DNA of 64,000 nt. Origin: Planctomycetota bacterium (GTDB lineage: Bacteria > Planctomycetota > UBA11346). The stretch lies in the NCBI GenBank assembly GCA_013816485.1, contig JACDEI010000020.1, positions 17,091-81,090 on the forward strand, given 5' to 3'. The translations under genes were made by a program, and so were the position numbers. The notes under the pieces were generated by a model. That model did not search any database and was not told the DNA's origin. It was given only the letters and a program-made list of their open reading frames with translations. This document shows positions 44,792 to 54,301 of this stretch, piece after piece; positions within the stretch are counted from its first letter, which is position 1; each line of letters starts with the position of its first letter.

Positions 44792-46411
44792 CTACAGTTT
44801 GATCTTCCCCTCCGCCTCGATCATCCATCCAACAGTGAGTGGGAATTCTTCGCCGGGTTTGAGCGTCAGTTGCCAGCGCAGGATGCCGGGCTGGGTTTCC
44901 TTCCAGCCAGCGGTGGTCGCGGGATCGACGGTGACGGTGACGCCTTTGGCGGCGCTGATCGGGCGGGTGAGGTAGCAGGCGAAGGACACCGGGTCGCTCG
45001 ACAGATTGCGCAGACGGAATTCGCCGCCTTCCCGTTTGCGGTTCACCGGTCGGTTGAGGTCGTCCTCCCACGGTGTGGTCGCTGCAAGAAAGACGCGCTG
45101 ATCTTCGCCCGCAGCCAACGGCAGGATCGTGCCAGCGCCGGTCTCTGGCAGGTCACGGCGGCCCAACACCGCACCGTCGACCACCAGTTCCAGGCTGCCG
45201 GCCGCCAGTGGCCGGGCATCGAGGCGCACACTGAGGCGCCGCACGAGGACGGGGGACAATCCCGGTGCCAACACCCATTCATCCGCGGTGAGTTCGACGA
45301 CACTGTTTTGCAGTTCGGCTACCACCTCGGCCGCGTGATCGGGACCGGCGCTGAGCGTCAGTGCGGGAAGTTCCCAGGTCTGTTCGCGTGTGGCGATGGC
45401 CGAACCGGCACCCGCCCATCCAGCGGCGCGACGCGTCGTGGTGACGCTGCGACGTTCCGCGGTCGGGGCATCATCCGCCAGCACGACTCGCCGCTCCAAC
45501 GGCGCACCGGCAAGCGGCTGTGAACGCGTGCCACCGATCAGGCGCGCGGGCAAGGCACCGAGCGACAATCCAGGCGGAACACTGACCGATGCCTGGCGCA
45601 CCAGTCGGCCGACCCCGTTGGTGATCAGCAGACGTGCACGTGGCGTCCACAACACATCAGGTCGTTCGGTAACCACACTGACTGGGCCAGCGACCGCCCG
45701 TTCGATGACCAGCGTGCGCGAACGCATGCTGCTCGCGGTGGCGTTGCGCCAGGCTCGTTCGGCGCCGGTCTGCGGATCGCTGAGATCGAGCGCTGGCTCA
45801 CCAGAATCCAAGCCCAGCACCTCGCCATAGGTCAACCCAGGGAGGGTTTCCTGGCTGGAGCGTTCGCGCAACACGCGTTTCGCCGCGAGCCATTTCAACC
45901 GACGCAACATCACCTCGGTGCGCAAAGCCACCATGCCGTCGAGCGCCTCTTGCCACGCTGCGGTTTCGTCGCCGTGTCCCACCGCACGCTGACCGATGCG
46001 CTGTTCGAGTTCATGTGCCAGACGGGTGACGGTCTCCTCCTGGCCAACGATCACGCGTTCTTCGCGCTCAAGTTCGGCCACGGCGATGGCCAGTTCCGTG
46101 AGCAACGGTGGCATGGGTTCCTGCGCGGCCTGATCGATCCGTTGCTCCACCACCCAGGCGTCCGCGCCGTCGACCTGGATCAATTGGCCGTGTACCGCCG
46201 ACAAGACGATCTGCGTGCGACCAGCGGGTACCGAGACGTGATGGATGAAACGACCACCATCGCGGTAGAGTTCGAGTCGTGTCGGTGGTGTCAGTGCCAT
46301 GGTCGCTGCCTCACCGGCGAAACCGCCGCTCATCACCAGGAAGGCCATCGCCGCGCGGCTGATGGACAGCCGCCGTCTGCGACTACGTGGTTGACGCGAG
46401 GTGATGCTCAT
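44792..46411 (-). CDS. DUF4139-like secreted protein with coiled coil
   Basis: 539 residues. The N-terminus has an Arg-rich stretch and a hydrophobic signal (AMAFLVMSGGFAGEAA). A small beta domain follows (LELYRDGGRFIHHVSVPAGR), then a helical coiled-coil (about 105-165), then beta-sandwich repeats ending ILRWQLTLKPGEEFPLTVGWMIE. This order (beta, coiled coil, beta) is that of DUF4139/MuiA-type proteins. It starts in an ATGA overlap with the upstream DUF4139-containing gene, so the two are translationally coupled and probably act together in the envelope. The function is unknown. It converges with gcvP, leaving 13 bases. Confidence 0.65.
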   Translation of the reverse strand: MSITSRQPRSRRRRLSISRAAMAFLVMSGGFAGEAATMALTPPTRLELYRDGGRFIHHVSVPAGRTQIVLSAVHGQLIQVDGADAWVVEQRIDQAAQEPMPPLLTELAIAVAELEREERVIVGQEETVTRLAHELEQRIGQRAVGHGDETAAWQEALDGMVALRTEVMLRRLKWLAAKRVLRERSSQETLPGLTYGEVLGLDSGEPALDLSDPQTGAERAWRNATASSMRSRTLVIERAVAGPVSVVTERPDVLWTPRARLLITNGVGRLVRQASVSVPPGLSLGALPARLIGGTRSQPLAGAPLERRVVLADDAPTAERRSVTTTRRAAGWAGAGSAIATREQTWELPALTLSAGPDHAAEVVAELQNSVVELTADEWVLAPGLSPVLVRRLSVRLDARPLAAGSLELVVDGAVLGRRDLPETGAGTILPLAAGEDQRVFLAATTPWEDDLNRPVNRKREGGEFRLRNLSSDPVSFACYLTRPISAAKGVTVTVDPATTAGWKETQPGILRWQLTLKPGEEFPLTVGWMIEAEGKIKL

Positions 46412-49068
46412 GGCTTGCCTCCTGACGATGGTGATGGATCGCGCAGGATGGCCGATTCATCGTCTTCTTCCGCGTTTTCTTCCGCCTCGGCTGCTCCTCC
46501 TCCTGGGCGCTGGTGATCGATCCGTGGCCGCACGGTGGCCGGGAATCGCAACTGCCAGGAGATGGCCCCCTCCACCGGCGGCTTGCGCAGGTCAAGATCA
46601 AGGTGCCAGACCGGATCTTCGAGCAGGCGACGGTCGAGCAGTTCAGGAGCGATCGCCGGAGCCAACGATACCAGTTGGATGCTGCCGTCCTTGGGCACCG
46701 GCATCGCCTCGTCGATGCGGATGCTGTCGTAGAGGCCGGGTGGCGCATCGACGCGGATCCGCGTGGTGTAGGTCCGCGTACGTTTGCCCCAGGCTTCGTC
46801 ATCCGCGCGCTCTTCGCTGCGCGTGACCAGCACCCGATCATCGCGCCCCAGATCGAGCTGCAGCGCCGCTCCGGGTTCGGTGAATGGCAGGTTGATCTGC
46901 CCCAGACGCTCACCATCCACCACCACATCGGCAGTGCCTGCCAACAGTGGGATCGTCAGCGGATTCCTGGTGGTCAACATCCGCCAAGCACCAGCGCCAC
47001 TGGCGGGCACCGCGCGCAATCCCAGACGACCAGGGAGCGGAATACGTCCGATCTGCACCCGCATCCGTTGCCCATCAACCAGCCGCGCCGGACCAGCGTC
47101 GATACGCACCGGCCAGGATTTTGCCGCCAGGTTGACGTTCACCAACGGCGCAAGCTCCTCGATCCGGTCTTCGCGCCGACGATTGCCGAAGATGCTCGCG
47201 TCCTGCTTGCGGGAACCGACCTGCTGGTAGCGGTAATACACCTCCAACGGCAAGGTTAGGAACAGCAGCGCGGTCGCTTCACCGTGGGGATGTGGCGAGG
47301 CGGTCGCAAACCCGCTGCGCTCACCCAGTATCTGGAGCTGCACCATGCGATCGCGCACGGTGTTGTTCCACATTTCCCACGCTGCTCCGCCGTACTGGAA
47401 CAGGCCGTTGGTCGCGAAGTAGATCAGTTCCGGCCGGCCTTCGCGCCACCAGGTTCCTGAGCGTTCGATCCATTCACTCACCGGTGGCGGATCCTCCTGG
47501 TGCAACGTCTGCGACCGGGTGAAGGCCGACACGAACAGACGCACCACCGCCGCTTCATCGCGATCCGCATGTCCCAAGAGTTCCGGCAACATGGTGCGCG
47601 CTATCGCCAATAATGTGGGAGCCTCACCTTCCAAGCCGGCGGCAATGGCGCTCTTGGCCCCCAACGTCATCCAAGCCAGCGCTTCCGGGCCGACAAATGG
47701 GCCACGACGGTACAACAGCACGTCCAGTTCCTGCCCGCCGACCACCCGCTCTGCCAATCTGGTCAGCGCCTGCTCTGCCAGGGGTTTCAACTCTGGGTCG
47801 TTGGTCATGGCAAAACCTTCCGCCAGTGCGCAGAGGACCAGCGCCTGCGACGACAAATCGCCCGTCACCACATGCCGTGCCAACCAGGACATCCCGGCAG
47901 CAACCGTCGTGCGGTATTTGTTCGGAGTCTTGTGATCGTAACCGGCACCGAGGTAGGTCAGCACCGCCAGGGCCGTCGCAGATGCCGTTGCGGATGCGGT
48001 CGTGGATGCCGATCCAGATCGCGAACTCGATCGTTGCAGGAAGGCGCTCCCGACACCGGTAGACCACGAGCCATCCGGTTGCTGGAGCGCCTTTGCCGCG
48101 CGCAGTCCGATATCGACGCTGCTTTCACTCGCGCGAGTGCCGCCGCCCTTGGCCAACGCACGCCGTCGTTCACTCATTCGTTTGGTCACCAATTCATCGC
48201 CCAGTTCAAGTACCGGCACTAGCAGGTCCTTGAGCACCAGATCCGGCGAGGGCGAACGGGTGATGAGCTCCAGACGACCACTGGTCCAGTGCTGATCACG
48301 CGGAACGTCGATGAAGGCTTCGCGTACCAGCGTGCTGACGCCAGCGACGACCTCGATAGAATACGCCGGTGCCCACGCGGCACGTTCCACCGCATACTGC
48401 AGACGCACGTTCCGCCCGGCGGCTCCAGGCAATGGCAGACGGGCGGTGAAACGCGTTGGAACACGCAGGCGCTCCAGTTCTTCATCCAATGCGATCAAAC
48501 GGATGCGCGCTGCGGAACGCGCACGACGGGCGGCGATGATGTCACGCTCGGCCTGCTCACGGTTGGCGCTGACGAAACGCAGGATGCCCTGTTGGATGAC
48601 TGGCGAGGGCACCGGCTGCTGCGCCGTGTCGGGACGTTCGACCACCGTGGGATGGAGATCGTCCTCTTCGTTCCCAGGACCTGGCATCAGACGCAGGACC
48701 GCACGCGAGAGTCGGATACGCTGCAACGCCACGTCGATGGTCGGCCCTGCCAGATCGAAGGCGGCCTGCGCCTCCACCAGACGCGCCTGCCACTGCGCAT
48801 CGGGAACGGGTGCGGGCGGGATCTCTGGCAGATCCAGGCGGATGGCGGGCGGTGTCGCCACCCCGTCGATGGTCACCGCGAGCCGCGCCGGATCGATACC
48901 GAGCGGAAGGCCGTCAACGACCTCATCACCGGCGGGCATCCTGCCGGCGCGTTCGACCAACGCACCATCCGGACCAATGATGATGCGCACGATCGGCAGT
49001 TCGACACAGGGAGCGGAACACACGGCCAGGGCGACGAGCCCCAGTCGCGAGAGTCGATGGTGCAGCAT
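46408..49068 (-). CDS. DUF4139-like protein with embedded terpenoid-cyclase/prenyltransferase-like toroid
   Basis: 886 residues. ATG 49068 gives a signal peptide (MLHHRLSRLGLVALAVCSAP). Residues about 20-130 are a beta domain; 135-210 a coiled-coil; about 225-295 begin the DUF4139 domain (VERAAWAPAYSIEVV ... SGRLELITRS). A helical domain of about 300 residues (about 315-620) is then inserted, with toroid-like repeats: SVDIGLRAAKALQQPDGSW, ATALAVLTYLGAGYD, LSSQALVLCALAEGFAMT and LIYFATNGLFQYGGAAWEMW. The C-terminal 200 residues resume DUF4139 and end in a Glu-rich tail. The QQPDGSW-type motif is that of squalene cyclase/prenyltransferase repeats. Role unknown; coupled to the next gene by ATGA. 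Confidence 0.7.
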   Translation of the reverse strand: MLHHRLSRLGLVALAVCSAPCVELPIVRIIIGPDGALVERAGRMPAGDEVVDGLPLGIDPARLAVTIDGVATPPAIRLDLPEIPPAPVPDAQWQARLVEAQAAFDLAGPTIDVALQRIRLSRAVLRLMPGPGNEEDDLHPTVVERPDTAQQPVPSPVIQQGILRFVSANREQAERDIIAARRARSAARIRLIALDEELERLRVPTRFTARLPLPGAAGRNVRLQYAVERAAWAPAYSIEVVAGVSTLVREAFIDVPRDQHWTSGRLELITRSPSPDLVLKDLLVPVLELGDELVTKRMSERRRALAKGGGTRASESSVDIGLRAAKALQQPDGSWSTGVGSAFLQRSSSRSGSASTTASATASATALAVLTYLGAGYDHKTPNKYRTTVAAGMSWLARHVVTGDLSSQALVLCALAEGFAMTNDPELKPLAEQALTRLAERVVGGQELDVLLYRRGPFVGPEALAWMTLGAKSAIAAGLEGEAPTLLAIARTMLPELLGHADRDEAAVVRLFVSAFTRSQTLHQEDPPPVSEWIERSGTWWREGRPELIYFATNGLFQYGGAAWEMWNNTVRDRMVQLQILGERSGFATASPHPHGEATALLFLTLPLEVYYRYQQVGSRKQDASIFGNRRREDRIEELAPLVNVNLAAKSWPVRIDAGPARLVDGQRMRVQIGRIPLPGRLGLRAVPASGAGAWRMLTTRNPLTIPLLAGTADVVVDGERLGQINLPFTEPGAALQLDLGRDDRVLVTRSEERADDEAWGKRTRTYTTRIRVDAPPGLYDSIRIDEAMPVPKDGSIQLVSLAPAIAPELLDRRLLEDPVWHLDLDLRKPPVEGAISWQLRFPATVRPRIDHQRPGGGAAEAEENAEEDDESAILRDPSPSSGGKP

Positions 49069-49210
49069 GGACGGACGAACGCGCCCACCACGGCAAGGTT
49101 CGCGCACATCCGCGTCATCGGGACAGGTGATCAGACACCGGTGAACGCCGCCCATGGTCCGCTGAACCACCACCAGATCGGCGCGTTTGCCCGCCCAGGG
49201 ATCGCCATCA

Positions 49211-51031
49211 TCACTGCTTGTCGATGGTGATGTCGCCGAAGGAATCGGTCGGGCCGTCGGGTTTGATCTCGGCGCGCAGCGAGTAGGTCGCGGCGGGATC
49301 GAAGGCGTCGACGGTCAGGCGATAGGTGTTCTTCTGATTGGCGTTGCCCGAGTAGCCGGCGTGTCCGTCGTTGGCGATGACGGTGTCGCCCTTGAGCAGG
49401 GCGACGTTCTTGAAGTCGAGGCGACTCGCGCCGCGGGTGTATTGGAATTCGACGACGTAAATCCCGGCACCGGTGATGGCCTTCGCCAGTGGCCACGTGA
49501 CGGTCTTCCAGTCAGCGGCCAAGTCCTTCGGGCTCCACTGCGCCACCACTGCCGGCGCCGCTGGCAACACGACGTCGGCGGTCTTCTCGGCGATGGCGAG
49601 CGGCGGGATGCTCTTCCACAGACCACGGGTGAAATCAGGGACGGCCACCGGCATGCTGCCGGTGGCGACTGAGAGTGACGACAGTTCGAGGATGCTGCTC
49701 CACGAAGCTGCGTCGTAGACCACGCTGTCCGGCGTGATGCCTTGACGGATGCAGTCGAGGTGGCGCCAGTTCATCACGAAGTCCATACCACCGTGACCAC
49801 CGCCCTTGGCGCGTTCGGCCAGCTTGCTCCACAGCGGATGGGTAAAGAGCGCGCGCATCTTCGCCAAGTCGGCGTCGTTCAGCCAACTGTGGGAGCCCTT
49901 CGCCTCCAGACGGTATTTCTTTGGCGAGTTCAGTGCCAGTCGCGCCGGGTAGTCGAAGAACGTCCCCTCGGTTCCGGACAAGGCGTTGATGCGGCTGTAC
50001 GGACGCGGGCTGACCACGTCGTGTTGGATCATGATCGTGCGGCCCAACTCGGTCTTGATGATCGAAGTGTTCATGTCGCCGCAAATGTACTTTTCGCTGG
50101 CGTGTTTCCCGCCATTGGGCTTCTTCTCATCGCGCCACTTGCTCAGGCCACGTTCGGGCGAACTCATCGACACCAGGTGCTTGAACTGATCGCCACGACC
50201 GATGCCCATGTACTGCGCGACCGGCCCCAGCCCGTGCGTCGGGTAGAGGTTGCCGTCGTACTGCCAATGATAGTCGCGCCGCCAGTCGCCTTCAGTACCG
50301 AGCGCGAAGAGCATGCCGCGCAAATCGTGGATGTAGGCGCACTCGGCGTGGGTCAGCTCGCCGAAGACCCCCTCACGCGCCAGGTTGAGGATGAACAGTT
50401 CGTTCTCGCCGTAACAGCAGTTCTCCAGCATGACGCAGTGGCGCTGGCTGCGTTCACTGATGTCCACGAGCTTCCAGCAGTCATCGACCGTCACGCCGGC
50501 AGAAACCTCGACGAAGGCGTGTTTGCCGCGTTCCATAGCGCGCACCGCCATCGGCACGTGCCAGGCCCACGGCGTCGAGACATAGACCACGTCGATGTCG
50601 TCGCGGTCGACCAGCTTTTCCCAGATGTCCACCGTGCCGCTGTAGACCTCGGGTCGTTTCCCGCTTTTCTTCTCGCACACATCCGCGGCGCGTTTGGCAC
50701 GGTCGTCACGCAGATCGCACACCGCGACGACTTCGCAGAACTCGATCGCCAGCGTGTCGTTGACGTGGGTCATGCCGCGGCTGAGTCCGATGTGGGCCAC
50801 GCGGATCTTCGCCAGGGGCTTGGTCGTCAGGTCGTGTACCGGCTTCTGCCCAGCGGGACGTGGACGAGTGGTGCCGATGTCGGGTTTGATGACCATGCCA
50901 TTGGCGAGGGTCACGGGTTTGGCGTCGTCGGCCGAGGCGGTTCCACCCATGGTGAAAGCGAGGGACGCGCCCAACCCTCCAAGCGCACCAGTGCGCAGAA
51001 AGTCGCGGCGGGAATTGTGCAGGTTGGTCAT
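49211..51031 (-). CDS. GH109-like Gfo/Idh/MocA oxidoreductase with C-terminal extension, Tat-exported
   Basis: 606 residues from ATG 51031. Tat signal: SRRDFLRTGALGGLGASLAF (Arg 8-9). An NAD-binding Gfo/Idh/MocA domain (about 70-200, IRVAHIGLSRG, VVAVCDLRDDRA) follows. The sequence NLYPTHGLGPVAQYMGIGRGD with LVSMSSPERGLSKW is characteristic of glycoside hydrolase family 109, NAD-dependent alpha-N-acetylgalactosaminidases. The last about 150 residues (from about 455) are a beta-sandwich extension (IYVVEFQYTRGASRLDFKN) not in the basic enzyme, probably carbohydrate-binding. Likely periplasmic action on host or environmental glycans; not shown. Confidence 0.9.
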   Translation of the reverse strand: MTNLHNSRRDFLRTGALGGLGASLAFTMGGTASADDAKPVTLANGMVIKPDIGTTRPRPAGQKPVHDLTTKPLAKIRVAHIGLSRGMTHVNDTLAIEFCEVVAVCDLRDDRAKRAADVCEKKSGKRPEVYSGTVDIWEKLVDRDDIDVVYVSTPWAWHVPMAVRAMERGKHAFVEVSAGVTVDDCWKLVDISERSQRHCVMLENCCYGENELFILNLAREGVFGELTHAECAYIHDLRGMLFALGTEGDWRRDYHWQYDGNLYPTHGLGPVAQYMGIGRGDQFKHLVSMSSPERGLSKWRDEKKPNGGKHASEKYICGDMNTSIIKTELGRTIMIQHDVVSPRPYSRINALSGTEGTFFDYPARLALNSPKKYRLEAKGSHSWLNDADLAKMRALFTHPLWSKLAERAKGGGHGGMDFVMNWRHLDCIRQGITPDSVVYDAASWSSILELSSLSVATGSMPVAVPDFTRGLWKSIPPLAIAEKTADVVLPAAPAVVAQWSPKDLAADWKTVTWPLAKAITGAGIYVVEFQYTRGASRLDFKNVALLKGDTVIANDGHAGYSGNANQKNTYRLTVDAFDPAATYSLRAEIKPDGPTDSFGDITIDKQ

Positions 51032-51318
51032 CGGAGCCTCTCGTGCGGTGAAGGATACGCTTGCCGCGGCTGACGCGCCGCGCATCCGTTGTCCTCTATC
51101 GGTTATCGTACCGCACACCTGGGGACTGTTCGCTGGACACCGTGGCAGGCAACCGGTTGGTATCTGCCATTGGGGAGACAGAATGCTGCCTGTCATCGCT
51201 ACGCTTGGCCAACGCCTGCGCGCGGGCGGGCCACCCATGCTGGAAAGCCAAGACGGTTACTCGAGGGGAAGACTCAAAGCCTTTGGACTTCGTTCAGTTT
51301 TCCCACGGTGGGAAATAC
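51032..51318. other. Intergenic region, no gene seen
   Basis: 287 bases between two minus-strand genes. Near the upstream gene's stop there is a small palindrome (TTTCCCAC, G, GTGGGAAA at 51299-51315), weak as a terminator. Nothing else is supported. Confidence 0.5.
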
Positions 51319-53151
51319 TCACTCGCGGTGGAGCATTGGTTCGAGCCAGGTACTCCACGCGCCGCCGTTGCCTTTCGGCGTGGGCAGGGCGAGCAGTTCG
51401 AGCTGAGTGATGCCGGTGAGATCGACCGTGAAGGTCAACGGCGTACCCGGATTCACCACGCCGGAACGCCACAGTTCCTTGCCGTCGCCACGGATGACGA
51501 ACTCCACTGGGCCGTAGCCGGTGCCGGCGATGCCGCAGGATCCGCTCAGGCGCTTCCAGGCGGAGGCGAGGTGGTAGACGTGTTTGGCTTCCGCATGCGC
51601 GTAGAGGCCATGGGTGAAGAGCTTCCCGCCGCACAGCAATGGATCCTGTGGCGGCAGACGGTCGTAATGCACGCCGTTCCAACCGGTGCTGGCCGCTGAC
51701 GGGCGCGTGTCGGAGAGCGGCAGTTCACGCACCGTCGCCGCAACCTCAGCGGGTTCGGGTTTGTCCTTGGCGTGATCGGGGGCAAGCAACCGGCGCAGCG
51801 CCTCCTGCGCTGTCGGATGTAGATCCTGACGCATGGCATCGGTGAGCGTGCCGGCCTTGTTGGCCCGCAGGGCGGCGAGCAGGCCGAGTTGGATGCGCGC
51901 CGGGGTCACATCGACGCGGCCCTGGTCGAGGGCGAACGGCAACATCGGATTGTCGTCCTTGGCCGCGCGGTCGCTTGCCGCGCCGTTGACGCAACACGCC
52001 ACCAGCCGCAGGTCACCGCCGGTCGCCTTGCTGGTCGATGGTGCCGGCACGGTGATGGTGAAGGTGCCATCCGCACGGGGCACCGCCGCGCCGATCTGCG
52101 CGTCATAATCACCGCCGCCGGTCGGATCCGCGTAGGCGACGATGCCGTAGACCGGCAGCGACGCATCGACACGCCCGGTCATGGTGATGGGGCCGCCATT
52201 GCCGCCATTGCCGCCATTGCCGCCATCCACTGCTAGGTCATGCCAGCGTACCGTCGGCTGCTCCTTCATGCCTTTCACCGAGCCGGAGAACTGCACATGG
52301 GTGAGCAGCTTGAGCGCGTGTCCCAGGGTGAGGAACGATCCTGGTCCTTCGCCACGTAGATCCTCGCCCATGGTGCGGTTGCCCGAACCCATCAACGCGG
52401 TTCCGCGCGTGCGTTTTTCCTCCGGGGATTCCGCACAGTGCGGCAGGCCAAGGGCATGGCCAAGTTCGTGCACCACGCCGCCGACAAAGATCGAGTTGTA
52501 GCGTCCGACCGAGATGTGGCCGTACTGTCCATCAGTCAGCATCGCGGTCTTCTCGCCGAGCAGAGCGGGATCGAGTAGCGGTGAGTCCACCTGCCACGCG
52601 GTGCCTTTGCGATGGTCGCCACCGGCGTAGTAGGGGCTGTTCTGGCGCATCGTGCGTTTTTCCGCATCCCAAGTCGACAGGTTGCAGAAGATCACCAGCG
52701 TCTCGTCGTCGGCGACGATTCCTTCTTTCTCCAACACCGCGACACAGTCCTTGCGGATCTCCTGGCCGCTCTCGGTGCGGTATTGGTTGAAGGGATTGGC
52801 CCCACGCGCCACGCGCAGTTTCAGCAATCCGTCAGCTTCGATCTCCAGGTTCACCGTGCGCCGGCCCAGTCCGTAGGAGGCCATCTGCGTGGCGTAGAAC
52901 TCCTGCATGTAGGTCAGCACGCGCGTGAGGCGTTCGCGGTGACTCGGCGCCGGCTCGCGATCTGATGGCGTCCAATAGACCACGCGCAACTTGCGCTCGG
53001 CACGTTCCGGCTGGTCGTCCTGCCACGCCTTGGTCAGCGCCAGGGCACGCGCCACATCCACCCCAGGCGGAATCGGCGCGGTGGGGACCTCGCTGGCACC
53101 AAGGAGCACCGTTGCGAGAAGAAGACTGGAGAACAGTGGGCGAAGCAGCAT
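51319..53151 (-). CDS. Secreted zinc metalloprotease (HExxHxxGxxH) with NPCBM-like C-terminal domain
   Basis: 610 residues from ATG 53151. A signal peptide (MLLRPLFSSLLLATVLLGASE) is clear. The catalytic site HELGHALGLPH (228-238) has the zinc ligands H228, H232 and H238 with catalytic E229, the metzincin pattern. The region before it (about 45-220) is a metalloprotease-type core. A Gly-Asn-rich repeat (GGNGGNGGNGG, about 310-320) made of 9-bp DNA units links to a beta-sandwich segment. The last about 130 residues (LLCGGKLFTHGLYAHAEAKH ... LELLALPTPKGNGGAW) match an NPCBM-type carbohydrate-binding domain. Probably a secreted protease that targets glycoprotein or polysaccharide surfaces. Confidence 0.87.
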   Translation of the reverse strand: MLLRPLFSSLLLATVLLGASEVPTAPIPPGVDVARALALTKAWQDDQPERAERKLRVVYWTPSDREPAPSHRERLTRVLTYMQEFYATQMASYGLGRRTVNLEIEADGLLKLRVARGANPFNQYRTESGQEIRKDCVAVLEKEGIVADDETLVIFCNLSTWDAEKRTMRQNSPYYAGGDHRKGTAWQVDSPLLDPALLGEKTAMLTDGQYGHISVGRYNSIFVGGVVHELGHALGLPHCAESPEEKRTRGTALMGSGNRTMGEDLRGEGPGSFLTLGHALKLLTHVQFSGSVKGMKEQPTVRWHDLAVDGGNGGNGGNGGPITMTGRVDASLPVYGIVAYADPTGGGDYDAQIGAAVPRADGTFTITVPAPSTSKATGGDLRLVACCVNGAASDRAAKDDNPMLPFALDQGRVDVTPARIQLGLLAALRANKAGTLTDAMRQDLHPTAQEALRRLLAPDHAKDKPEPAEVAATVRELPLSDTRPSAASTGWNGVHYDRLPPQDPLLCGGKLFTHGLYAHAEAKHVYHLASAWKRLSGSCGIAGTGYGPVEFVIRGDGKELWRSGVVNPGTPLTFTVDLTGITQLELLALPTPKGNGGAWSTWLEPMLHRE

Positions 53152-53462
53152 GCGGGATTCCTGCGCTGTGGATGCGGTGATGAGAATACCCCGCACCGCT
53201 ATCCACCGCTGCGGATACACCACTGGAGGTGACCGTAAATTCATCTCATCGCGACCGGTCGGTCGGAGGAGCGCGGCTGCAAAAGTGCTGAAACGAACGG
53301 CCATCCGGAACGTCCTTGATCTGGAAAGCGGTTCCACCGTGCACGGTGGGTTCCGACGATCTTTGTCCGACGGCGCGTGGGCGATCCACCAGTGGTCCGA
53401 TTCGACGGTCGCTCCTTGCGTAGTGACAGCCCCAATGACGTTGCCGTGCATGGAGGTCTTCC
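53152..53462. other. Divergent intergenic region with a perfect 16-bp palindrome
   Basis: 311 bases between divergent genes. CCACCGTG/CACGGTGG at 53334-53349 is a perfect palindrome, a candidate operator. The GGAGG ribosome-binding site of the plus gene lies at 53452. The minus-strand frame across 53241-53498 is not recognisable as protein. Confidence 0.5.
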
Positions 53463-54215
53463 ATGTGCTGCTTCACCAATGCGGTCTCGGTCTCCCACAC
53501 CTCGATCTTCGCCCGTGATGCTGGTAACGATCGCCAGTTCCTCGTCTATGCGATGAAGGTGAAGGCTGCCGCCGAGGTCGCCATGGTCTTGCCGATCCCA
53601 GTGCCGCGCGGATCTGGGGAACAGGCGGTGACGTTCATCGATCTATCCGACTATCCGCTGATCTTCGCCGACCTATTCAGTGCCATGGGCTTTATGGGCT
53701 TTGCCGGATCAGAAGACGGAGCGAAACCAGCCCCGGCGGCTCCAACGCCTCTGGTGGTCCAGCAGGTCGGAGCATTCGAAGCATCCTTCGTCCCGACGAT
53801 CGCGGATTTCAACCGCCTCGATCAACGTTTCCAACTTCCTGCCGGAACCTGGGAGAAGCTCCCCGCCTACCGCGACTACGGTTTCGCGGTGTTCAAACTC
53901 AAAGCCGGTGAACAGAAGATCCATCCCATGGCGTTCAGCTTCCCACGTAGCGATCCCTCCGCACTCTTCTTCCCGACCGTGCATATCCACGACGGGGCAG
54001 TGCATGAGCAAGCGGACTTCGATCATACGCTGTTCGCCCAGACCGGTGATCGCCACCCACAAGGAGCAGAGGCCTGGGCGGAATCCCAGGCGCTTGCCGG
54101 TCGCGAGGTGGACATCAAACGAGCGGCTGGAATCGTCGCTGGTGACCAGCACGTCTACTACCGAACGTTGAAGGGCAAATTGCCCAACCAAGATACGGTA
54201 CTGAAATTCGGCTGA
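53463..54215 (+). CDS. Conserved-looking cytoplasmic protein, unknown function
   Basis: 250 residues with GGAGG at 53452. It starts MCCFTNAVSVSHTSIFAR and continues with NDRQFLVYAMKVKAAAEVAM and VLPIPVPRGSGEQAVTFIDL. An Ala/Pro-rich linker (residues about 83-98) separates this from a second half with AFEASFVPTIADFNRLDQRF, YGFAVFKLKAGEQKIHPMAF and VHIHDGAVHEQADFDHTLF. The N-terminal two Cys and the regular domain pattern look like a real enzyme or binding domain, but I do not recognise a family. The second half has several His/Asp near VHIHDG. Two hairpins follow. Confidence 0.6.
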   Translation: MCCFTNAVSVSHTSIFARDAGNDRQFLVYAMKVKAAAEVAMVLPIPVPRGSGEQAVTFIDLSDYPLIFADLFSAMGFMGFAGSEDGAKPAPAAPTPLVVQQVGAFEASFVPTIADFNRLDQRFQLPAGTWEKLPAYRDYGFAVFKLKAGEQKIHPMAFSFPRSDPSALFFPTVHIHDGAVHEQADFDHTLFAQTGDRHPQGAEAWAESQALAGREVDIKRAAGIVAGDQHVYYRTLKGKLPNQDTVLKFG

Positions 54216-54230
54216 CCCCGAAAACAGCTA

Positions 54231-54284
54231 GGCCACGTCCCGAAGAACGTGGCCTGTACACCGAAGGCGATCATCGCCTTTTAT
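54231..54284 (+). terminator. Two terminator hairpins between convergent genes
   Basis: First: GGCCACGT, loop CCCGAAGA, ACGTGGCC (54231-54254). Second: AAGGCGA, loop TCA, TCGCCTT, then TTATC (54264-54284). They lie between the stops at 54215 and 54302. Confidence 0.7.
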
Positions 54285-54301
54285 CAAGAAGCCGACGATG
54301 G

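Noticed and set aside
53241..53498. 85-codon minus-strand frame in the divergent gap
   Set aside because: No ribosome-binding site, Arg-rich composition, overlaps the next gene's start; not supported.
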